Assembly: GCA_008704415.1 (NCBI GenBank)
Contig: VXIS01000170.1
Span: 36,265 to 100,264 of the forward strand
DNA length: 64,000 bases
Direction: 5' to 3'
From: Sphaerosporella brunnea
Taxonomy: Eukaryota; Ascomycota; Pezizomycetes; Pezizales; Pyronemataceae
Numbering within the stretch: the first letter of the stretch is position 1; every line of letters starts with the position of its first letter. Made by a program: the position numbers and the translations under genes. Under the pieces are notes generated by a model. It worked only from the letters and a program-made list of their open reading frames with translations. It did no database searches and was not told the origin of the DNA. Positions 57,030 through 64,000 of the stretch are shown here, in pieces.

Positions 57030-58200
57030 CACACCTCCCTTTAAGCGCTTGTCTACCGGCTGTCGCTGTTGATTGCCTTCCACCCCTTGTCGGTCCTGCG
57101 CTTCCCGCAGCGTATCTCGTGCCACACCAAGCAGTCTCCCAAGTCGGTCGACGAATTCACTGCCTTGCAGTGTACTAGCCGATGGCTGCGCCAATCGCGC
57201 AGCTCTTGAAAGGGCATTCAGGGGGATTTCTGGATTGTAGCACGGGTCGAGGCGCAAGGGCGTCATTTTGGTGGAGCGGTGAACCGAGCTGTTGTAGGCA
57301 AACTCTGCCAGACGCAGCGTTTCGTCCCAGTTGTCTGGGCTATGCGTCGCGTATGCCTTGAGGTATTTGGTGATTGTTTGATTGCTGTTTTCGGTTAAAC
57401 CGTCGGTCTGTGGATGAAAAGCGGTTGATTTCAACAGGTTCGTACCCATTCTCCTTGTAACTTCTGGCTAGAAGTCCTGAAAGCGCACTTCGCAGTCGGG
57501 GACAACCTCCTCTGGGACCTCGTGCAATCGGACGACATTGTCACTGAACAGCTGGGCAAACTCGGCCGTATCCAAGGTCTTCTTGCATGTCCGCCAGTGC
57601 ACTCTCTTGGTCATGTAGTCGACAAAAGTGACCACACAATCATTCCCGCTGGCTGAGTCTAAAAGATCTGTTATGAAGTCAACACCAACGCGTGACCAGC
57701 GTCCTTTTCCAATTGGCAGAGGCTGGAGCAGCCCCATGGGTTTTCCTTGCCGTCCGTTAACTCGGTGACACATGTCGCACTCTTCCACATAGCGTCGGAC
57801 GGAATCCCACATCCGTGGCCAGCAGAAGTCTTCACGCAAACTCATGTATGTGCGATCTGGACCAAAGTGGCCTCCAGCTGGGGTGTTGTGAGCTTCATGT
57901 AGCACACGTCTCGTCAACGACGGTGGAATGCAAAGCTGTATTGGCACGCTGACGTCACTTTGTTTGTCTGAGTGGAATAGCAGGCCATCACTAAGACAGT
58001 ACCGTCTGAATTTCATCCACAGTTGACGTTTTGTTGTTGGTGCTGATCGGGGTGGAGCTTGAGCGGTAGAGTCCATCAACAGGCGCAGAATTGGTCCAAA
58101 GTATGTGTCCAACTCCAGCTGCGTCTTCACGTCCGCCACCCACTCCTCGGCGGTAAGTGACAGCTCCGCCATTTCCTGACAGCGTATCCGCAGCACTCCT
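57030..58200 (-). pseudogene. chromovirus B integrase
   Basis: The zinc-binding HHCC domain is in EAHNTPAGGHFGPDRTY and CDMCHRVNG. The catalytic core has GVDFITDL (first Asp), VPDCEVRFQDF (second Asp; the usual S-D-R is altered to P-D-C), a TAG at 57468-57470, then AFHPQTDGLTEN (catalytic Glu). The C-terminal part has YLGPYKVIRMRNPNAVELDL, the usual GPY/F module. The core triad is present but the ORF is broken. Confidence 0.85.
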
Positions 58201-58239
58201 TCAGAGCATGCCCGCATCACCCCCTCACGCTCACGTCCA

Positions 58240-58778
58240 TGGTCTGGTCTTCGTGACAAGGCATCGGCTACCTTGTTTTTTGCTCCCGGTAGATGTTGAA
58301 CCTTATAGTCATAGTTCTGAAGGACTGACAGCGCATCCATCTACCGGACTGTCAAATGCGGCTGAGTAAGAATATGTCGAAGGGTCGCATGATTAGTGTA
58401 ACCCATGAAAGATTTAGAGGCTCAATGCAAATGACATTTCGAGTGAACAAGCGAGTCACAAATGGCTAACAATTCCCGATTGTAGACTGGGTAACGGGTT
58501 TCTGGATCGTGCAATTTGCGGCTGTAGTAGCCAATCACCTTCGTCCCATTTGACTGCTACTGAGACAACACTGCCCTCACAGCGTACTTACTTACGTCCG
58601 TATGCAAGATGAAGCGGTCCTCCTTAGTGGATAAGGACAATGCTGGTGCGGTGCAGACAGCATGCTTCAATGCGTTCAATGCTCGTTGACATTCCTCAGT
58701 CGACTCAAACGGTTGACGTTTTTTAGTTTTAAGCTTGTCTGTCGTCACTCTGCTCATTTGATAGAGCGGTAATGCCAT
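58240..58778 (-). pseudogene. chromovirus B RNase H
   Basis: LHTDVSKYAVRAVLSQ (Asp retained), a stop, GYYSRKLHDPETRYPVYNRE, then a stop before MDALSVLQNYDYKVQHLPG and NKVADALSRRPD. These are the standard Ty3 RNase H landmarks (D-A-S-x-x-A-x-G, Y-x-x-x-E-x-E, G-x-x-N-x-x-A-D-x-L-S-R), interrupted four times. Confidence 0.78.
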
Positions 58779-58802
58779 ATGAGCGTAGTGGTCAATGAAC
58801 TT

Positions 58803-59662
58803 TCAGTAGTAGCGGATTAGCCCGAGGAACCGACGCACCTCTTTCTCATTTTCTGGTCGAGGCCAATCCAGTACTCCTGCGGTCTTGTGTTCTTGTGTGT
58901 GGATTCCGCTGCTGGACACTGTGAAGCCGCAAAACTCAACTTGCGCCTGAGCCCATTCGCACTTGCTCCGCTTCACCAGCAATCCTTTGTCCAGCAACAC
59001 CTTTAAGACGCTCCTAAGGTGCTGTACGTGCACCTCTATTATAACTGTGTATCAACACGTTGTCCAGGTAAGTTGCTACAAACCGTCGCATCGTAGGGGT
59101 TAGATGTCCATCCATCATGCTCATAAACTGGCTATGGGCGTTGGCCAGGCCGAATGGCAACACAAGCCATCCGTAAAGTTCAAACTTAGTTGTAAACACG
59201 GTTTTTGTGGCGATCGCCCGCTGCAATATGTATTTGGTGGCACCTGCTAGCAAGATCGAGCTTGTAGAATACCGTAGACGCCTTCAATCCATCAAATAGA
59301 TCTTCGAGGTGCGGTAGAGGGTATCGATACTTCACGGTGACTCTATTGACTACCCTGTAGTCGATGCATATTCGCAGTTCTCCGTTTGCTTTTGGCACAA
59401 ACAAGACCGGCGAACCGTAGCTGCTGGAAGAAGGCGTGATCCATCCATTGTGGATTGCTTTATCCAGCTGTCTCCACCGCTCTGCTTCCTGCTTTGGGGA
59501 TATGCGATAAGGTGATCGGAACCGACTCTTCGATCCCTCTTCAATAACAATTCGAAATTCGTGATGCACTTCCTTTGCGTTGCGGTATGTAGGCTCATCG
59601 AACAAGCCCTGGGCGTTGAATTTCCGCAACATAGCTGTCATCCCGTCCGGCGGTGGTTCCAC
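58803..59662 (-). pseudogene. chromovirus B reverse transcriptase, catalytic Asp lost
   Basis: SPYRISPKQEAERWRQLDKA, GSPVLFVPKANGELRICIDY, YKLDLASRCHQIHI, LPFGLANAHSQF and the active-site box YLDN at 59059-59070, where the second Asp of the expected Y-x-D-D is Asn. FCGFTVSSSGI and the RRFLGLIRYY thumb follow. Frames change at about 59240 and 59035. The GAC-to-AAC change alone should abolish catalysis. Confidence 0.88.
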
Positions 59663-59754
59663 TTCTTTTTTGTGTAGTCGGATAAAGAAGGCCTTCTTCA
59701 GTAGCCGTTGATCAATCGTTTGCAGCTTGTCCTGTAGTATGATATCAATGCCGA

Positions 59755-60275
59755 TCAGGCAAGCTTGCTCGCCAATCCTCGTCGGAGTCCTGTTCGCGGG
59801 CGTAGTCCCCGCAGATAGTGTGTTTGGCCACCATCATGCCGCTCCTCCCATGCTCGATCCAACACCCACATCTTATTGGTGATGTGGTTGATGTGGTGAC
59901 GGCCATTAATGTCGCGCATCCAGCGCTTTCCCAAAACGACATAGAATCCTTTGACGTTGTAGATTGTGAAGTTTGGTTGGTATGTGTAGGATCCTATATG
60001 GAGGTTTAGGCGCACCCGTTGCTGTTTCTCTATCGAATCCTCTGTATTAGCATTGGCGGTTTCCACCACCATCCAACCTGCATCTTCCACGTCCAGCCCT
60101 GGCAGAGTAACCCCTCTATAAAACTTCTCAACACATAGTTTTCGGATGCACCATCATCCTTAACTGTTTTTGCTGCTTTTGAATACCACTCACCACGTAT
60201 TTCATCACAAAATCGCACCTTGCCTCCAAAATGGAGGAGGTCGGCCACCGAGTTCGACAACCGAATTATCTGCAA
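59755..60275 (-). pseudogene. chromovirus B aspartic protease region
   Basis: The retropepsin active site is VKDDGASENYV at about 60144-60158 (D-x-G-A-S type), followed in another frame by LNLHIGSYTYQPNFTIYNVK and FYVVLGKRWMRD, the second half of the fold. One frameshift lies at about 60110. Confidence 0.7.
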
Positions 60276-60589
60276 ACGATGATACCGAGTAAAACATTTA
60301 ATATCTTGCTAGTTACGCCAGCAGTAGGCATTCCATTGGGGGGCTTGCTTGCAGCTAGCAGTCCCCTTCTCCATTTCCCAAATCCAACAGTGCCAGGTCC
60401 TCATCGGAATCTGCTTGACTATCATCTGCCTGATCCTCTTGTTGAGTCACGCGGCACTGCTCAGAGCGCTTCCCTGACTTGGAAGCTCGTGCGCTGCAAA
60501 CTTTGTTGATACCATGTTGCTTTCCACTCTTAGGTGCTTCCGTCGCTGTATTTGATGCCTGCCACAATTTCTCCAAGGTACGCTGCATT

Positions 60590-61749
60590 TCTGACTACGA
60601 CAGCTTGCCCATGTGAGGGCAGTTTCGCGCTTGGTGTCCCTTCTCGTGGCAACTGTATCATGCCACTTCCCCTGCGTGGGGGTTTGTGTCCGTCTTACCT
60701 TACATGCGTTTAAAACTTCCTTTGGTCGCTGTTTCACTGGCTCCAACCTTCAGTATGGAACCTGTGTTTCCCTTCTCCTTGTCCTTTGCTGGCGCTCCTT
60801 TCACCGATCCGTATTGGATCGCATCTGATTCCGTCACTTGCAGCATATACTGCTCCATCGTCCAATGCAGATGCATGCTTCGGATCATGCTGAATATAGC
60901 TGCAACCTCCTTGTTTGACTGGATCCTTGCACGGTAGGAATTAAGCAAGAGATCAGCTAGCATCGGTGGGTAAGGATCCAGTTGTGCCCGCAGCGTTCGG
61001 AATCGCTCGGTGAATTTGGCCGCGCGCTCGGAACGATTGATGCTAAGCGCCTCCCATTCGACTTTGAGTTTGCTGAGCGCGTCGGCTGGCGTGAAGTGTC
61101 TGAGGAATGAAGTGGTAAAGGTATAACAATCCGGACGCATACCACGTGGGAAGTTATCATCATCCCACCACGACGCCCTGTCCCTAAGCTGTAACATCGC
61201 TGCCAAGCTCCATCCTTCCGTTAGGATAATCCCGCGGTGATCTAAACAGCCTAACTCCGTTGCTCGTACTTTGAAGTATCGCTGCAAGCTGTTGATAAAG
61301 GTACGGGCCGTCTCCAGATCCCGCTTCGTGCCATCAAGAGTAGGGACCCCAGCCGGCTTGATCGTAAAGATAGGCGTCTTGACCAGAGGGAGGTGTATTG
61401 GTGTGGGGAGAGCTGGTGTCATCGGGTAGAATGCGCTCTGCTCCCTGATAGGCCGTAATGGCAGCGGAGTTGAGCAGATCGGTGTCGCCATGTGGATTGT
61501 GTTTCGTTCCATAACAGGTCCCGGTCTAACGGGTGCTGTATCCATTGCCTGCATCGCTGGACCAACGTGTGGAGAATTGGTGTGGATTGCTGGGGTTCCA
61601 ACGGATCCAGCGGTAGGTCTGAGGCGACTTCCAAGCGCAGGAATCTGGGCGTTGGCTATGCGAAGCTCCCTCGTCAGCTATTCCCCGCTGATCCTGAGTT
61701 CTTGCTGCTCATCGTCGTGCTCGTTTCTCTGCCGTTTCTCTGATGCCGC
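60590..61749 (-). pseudogene. chromovirus B gag, N-terminus removed by insertion
   Basis: The visible part begins at the junction with the LTR of element A: an acidic coiled-coil stretch (KRQRNEHDDEQQELRI), a TAG at about 61678-61680, then LTRELRIANAQIP. The capsid-like region from 61554 (DGTKRDLETARTFINSLQRY, FLRHFTPADALSKLKVEWEA, EALSIN..) follows and ends GSFKRM at 60700. A CCHC knuckle lies at 60619-60660 (CHEKGHQARNC), whose first Cys codon is now TGA. Confidence 0.8.
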
Positions 61750-62036
61750 TGTAACGCGACAGGCGCAGGGGACGTCCAAGGTACGTAGTGTTCGAGGCAA
61801 GGACAGGCGAGGCAAGGACAGGAGGCAGGTGCTGGGCAGGGCGAGACTCGGAGAGGTGGTTCAAGGTTGCTAGATTCGCTAACATACAAGACGTTCTGTA
61901 AAGAAGAAAAGAAGAAAAGAAACCAAAACAAATGAACTCTCGCTATAAATACTTTCCCGTTACATGACCGCGGTGCGCCGCGTGACGTCACACCCTAACC
62001 CTAGCGCCGAGCCACCACTTAACCTGGCGCCGTGAC
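61750..62036 (-). mobile_element. 3' LTR of element A
   Basis: 287 bp, alignable end to end with the LTR at 62682-62962 in inverse orientation. On the minus strand it begins TCACGG right after a purine tract AGGAGG and ends CGCGTTACA. It has a TATA box (TATAAAT near 61946 on plus) and the same ACAGAACGT transcript-start block (61892-61900). It contains a telomeric 12-mer (61992-62003). Because integrase and chromodomain sequence precede it and no matching primer-binding site follows, it is a 3' LTR. Confidence 0.85.
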
Positions 62037-62040
62037 CTCC

Positions 62041-62681
62041 TATGGCTGAGCTCCAACGAAGCTTCAGCTGTCGTCTGGTAGTGGTCCTGGTTTTTCCGGG
62101 TACACCTCGTGGAAGCGGTCAATGGCTTTGAGGCCGTTGATTGCTTTCGCTGCTTCCCATTCCACCTGGTCGTAGCCGGTCCACTTCACTAGATACTTGA
62201 GGCGTCTTCGTACCAGGCGTGAGTCCAGAATCGCATTGACGGACCATTCTTCTTCGCCATCGACAACGACTGGGAGAGGAGGTGGAATGATCTGTCCAGG
62301 GAGTGAGTTGGAGGATGCCGAGTTTAGGAGCGAGACCGGAAAGGTGCGATGGTTCTTCATAGTGTCGGGGTGTCCAACTCGTAGGCATGGGTGGCAACGG
62401 CTCAAACCACACGGTATGGGCCCATTTTCTTCTTTTCGAGCTTCCTGGTGGGCCGTTCGGTGCGCAAGTTCCTAGGGTTCAGCCAGACGAGGTCATTCTC
62501 CTTGAACACGGGAACGGCAGCTCGGGACCAATCGGCGGCCTCGGTGTATCTGGCCTGGGCGTACTTCATCCCGGACCGTAGAACTTCATGTATGTGTGCT
62601 ATCATTTCAGCCATCAGCTGTGCGTCAACCTGGTCCCGGTTGTCGGTCCTAATGTCCAGCTCGAAGGAGCACTTGGGGTTG
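62041..62681 (-). pseudogene. element A integrase C-terminus and chromodomain
   Basis: The minus strand is open from the junction at 62681: NPKCSFELDIRTDNRDQVDA, HEVLRSGMKYAQARYTEAAD, FKENDLVWLNPRNL and LEKKKMGPYRVV, then a TGA. After a frame change come MKNHRTFPVSLLNS and an intact chromodomain: EWSVNAILDSRLVRRRLKYL, VKWTGYDQVEWE and the C-terminal FHEVYPEKPGPLP, ending at TGA 62064-62066. Everything upstream of 62681 is displaced by element C. A purine tract leads into the 3' LTR. Confidence 0.88.
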
Positions 62682-62962
62682 TGTCACGGCTCAAGGTTAA
62701 GGGGTGGCTCGGCGCTAGGGTTAGGGTGTCACGTGACGCGCGGTCACGTGACGGGAAAGCATAAATAGCGAGGTTTCACTTGTTTTTGTTTCTTTTCTTC
62801 TTCTCTTCTTTACAGAACGTCTTGTATACTAGCGAACCTAGTAACCTTGAACCACCTTGTCTTATCTCGTCTTCTTCTGCCTCTTGTCCTTGTCCTCCTG
62901 CCTCCGGTCCTTGCCTCGAAAGCTACGTACCTTGGACGTTTCCTCGCGCCTGTCCCGTTACA
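62682..62962 (+). mobile_element. 5' LTR of element C
   Basis: 281 bp, starting TGTCACGG and ending CCGTTACA (7 of 8 complementary termini, TG...CA). It contains a telomeric 12-mer (62716-62727), two GTCACGTGAC palindromes, an ATAAATA box (62761-62767) and a pyrimidine tract before ACAGAACGT (62812-62820), the inferred transcript start. Confidence 0.92.
62728..62767 (+). promoter_or_regulatory. LTR promoter: paired CACGTG palindromes and TATA box
   Basis: GTCACGTGAC occurs at 62728-62737 and 62743-62752, giving two E-box cores 15 bp apart, just upstream of the TATA-like ATAAATA at 62761-62767. The older LTR of element A has a GTGACGTCAC palindrome (CRE-like core) at the equivalent position instead. 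Confidence 0.6.
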
Positions 62963-62964
62963 GT

Positions 62965-62973
62965 ACGTTCTGT
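62965..62973 (+). other. self-complementary primer-binding site of element C
   Basis: ACGTTCTGT, two bases after the LTR end, is a perfect 9-nt complement of ACAGAACGT at 62812-62820 in the LTR. That block lies 45 bp after the TATA box, where transcription should start. In the fission yeast element Tf1 the first bases of the transcript prime minus-strand synthesis in this way. Confidence 0.75.
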
Positions 62974-63027
62974 CGAACTATCTCCAACCTACGTAGCTCC
63001 CGCTCCTGCTCCCGACCTCGACACACC

Positions 63028-64000
63028 ATGCCGATATACAAAGCTATCTCCGACGACCTCTGGGCACGCCTCGTGGCTGCCAGCGCTCTCCCCGATCTTG
63101 AAAACAACGACCCTCTCGACTATATCCACAGAATCTGCACCGAAGTCCTCAGCACCCCTGACTATACACCTGCACCCACGGACGACGACCTTACCTTGGC
63201 CGAAGAAATCGCTCGAGCTGACACTGCCGAGCAAGAAATGGTCCGTCAACGAGAAATCATCACCCGCCTCCTAGGCCAGCCGGCACCGGAGAACCATGGA
63301 GCACGAGGTGACAAGCTCCCGGACGCGCCTATGTTCGACGGCACCCGCGATAAGCTTCGGTCGTTTGTCGCCCAGCTCCGTCCCAAGCTATTCGCAGACA
63401 CCACACGCTTCCCAACCCCCCAGCTACGGTTGTCCTATGCCATCAACCGATGCGAAGGCCGTGCCATGGAACAACTCCTCCCCTACATTCGCGATAATGG
63501 CACGATTACAGGACTCGACGATGTTGAAGACGTCATCAGCGTCCTCCAGACTGCCTTCGGTGACCCGGACCGCGCCGCCACAGCTCGTCACAAGCTCCAA
63601 ACCCTTCGACAAGGCAACAAGGAATTCTCGCTATACTACGCCGAGTTCTCCAGGCTGGTCTCCGATTTGGATTGGGATCAACGTGCCACCATGGATGCCC
63701 TCCGGCATGGACTCTCAATCGAAATCCTCGAGAAGCTCATCGGCACCCCGAATCCCACCAACCTTAACGACTTTGTCAACCTGTGCCAACGTCTTGACTC
63801 CCAAATCCGTGCCGTTGAGCACCTCCGCAAACTTCGGTCTAGCACTTCGTCTTCAACCTCCCGCAACGCCAGTCACCATCTGGTCACTACTCCACAACGA
63901 CCCCGCACGCCTCAAGGAACCTTCGCTCCCACTTCGGCCCCCCAGCCTCAACCTGACACTACGCAGCCCGTACCTACACCCATGGACCTTTCCGCCAATC
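63028..64000 (+). CDS. element C gag, intact and open to the window edge
   Basis: ATG at 63028-63030, 65 bases after the LTR, opens 324 codons without a stop. The N-terminal ~95 residues are acidic and helical (DDLWARLVAASALPDLENND...). A capsid-like region follows (MFDGTRDKLRSFVAQLRPKL, AINRCEGRAMEQLLPYI, TAFGDPDRAATARHKLQTLR, EFSLYYAEFSRLVSDLDW, MDALRHGLSIEILEKL). Then comes a Ser/Pro/Gln-rich linker, ending at PMDLSAN just before where a CCHC knuckle would be expected. This is the retrotransposon gag layout of Ty3/gypsy chromoviruses. The lack of any lesion contrasts with B and A, so C is the youngest insertion and may be active. Confidence 0.92.
   Translation, partial: MPIYKAISDDLWARLVAASALPDLENNDPLDYIHRICTEVLSTPDYTPAPTDDDLTLAEEIARADTAEQEMVRQREIITRLLGQPAPENHGARGDKLPDAPMFDGTRDKLRSFVAQLRPKLFADTTRFPTPQLRLSYAINRCEGRAMEQLLPYIRDNGTITGLDDVEDVISVLQTAFGDPDRAATARHKLQTLRQGNKEFSLYYAEFSRLVSDLDWDQRATMDALRHGLSIEILEKLIGTPNPTNLNDFVNLCQRLDSQIRAVEHLRKLRSSTSSSTSRNASHHLVTTPQRPRTPQGTFAPTSAPQPQPDTTQPVPTPMDLSAN

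Larger units (their letters stand above)
56496..61749 (-). mobile_element. chromovirus B (Ty3/gypsy with chromodomain), degraded
   Basis: Order on the minus strand is gag, protease, RT, RNase H, integrase, chromodomain, the Ty3/gypsy order. The whole body is present except the gag N-terminus, which is cut at 61749 by the 3' LTR of element A. At least ten stops and frameshifts were seen, several as TGG-to-TAG/TGA. B's gag differs from that of element C, so it is a separate family. Confidence 0.88.

Noticed and set aside
61750..62036. 5' LTR of chromovirus B
   Set aside because: Although B's gag follows it, no matching primer site or leader lies between, B's gag frame is already open at the junction, and integrase/chromodomain of another element precedes it. 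It is element A's 3' LTR.

Overview
The window looks like a transposon-rich stretch of a filamentous fungal genome, most likely a basidiomycete of the Agaricomycetes type. Four things point that way. Introns are short (53-59 bp) with GTAAGA/GTAAGG donors and CTGA/CTAAC branch sites. An F-box gene of a family I associate with Agaricomycetes starts MGQYW. DIRS-like tyrosine-recombinase debris, hAT, Tc1/mariner, Tad-like LINE and chromodomain Ty3/gypsy elements are all present. Short (TTAGGG)n islands suggest a TTAGGG telomere. No bacterial operon, rRNA, tRNA or CRISPR array was found. Very few genes are intact.

Layout. 0-5 kb: the only gene-like neighbourhood on the left, with an F-box gene (one intron, a nonsense codon at a conserved Trp), a small membrane protein, and a truncated ORF running into a repeat that recurs inverted at 23.1-23.7 kb. 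5-24 kb: mostly relics. These are a 5'-truncated LINE ending in A15 (8.1-10.1), 3.5 kb of unexplained GC-rich DNA, an inverted LINE tail (13.6-14.9), a decayed hAT transposase (15.3-17.2) and a LINE with ORF1 and endonuclease on the minus strand (18.2-21.5). 24-38 kb: a hAT-type non-autonomous element with a perfect 8-bp target duplication, a broken coiled-coil gene carrying a MITE, a tyrosine recombinase fragment, a broken ankyrin gene with an in-frame telomeric insertion, and GAGC-rich inverted-repeat elements. 38-47 kb: a mosaic of LINE, DIRS-like, Tc1 and hAT fragments. 47.7-49.3 kb: the best intact gene, a two-exon 494-residue coiled-coil protein with three exact-period 96-bp repeats, followed by a partial duplicate split by a hAT-type element. 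50-54 kb: a recombinase fragment, a hypothetical gene with a repeat tail, and a minisatellite with higher-order structure. 55.4-64 kb: a LINE fragment and then a nested stack of three chromoviruses.

The stack is the clearest result. An old minus-strand chromovirus (B) has its gag cut by a minus-strand element (A), of which only the 3' end and 3' LTR lie in the window. A is cut in its integrase by a plus-strand element (C) of the same LTR family, whose gag is open to the window edge. C has TG...CA LTRs and a primer-binding site complementary to the inferred 5' end of its own transcript, the Tf1-type self-priming arrangement.

Decay is biased towards C-to-T/G-to-A changes that hit Trp codons and catalytic Asp codons. 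Perfect telomeric 12-mers occur at eight loci where chance predicts about 0.05.
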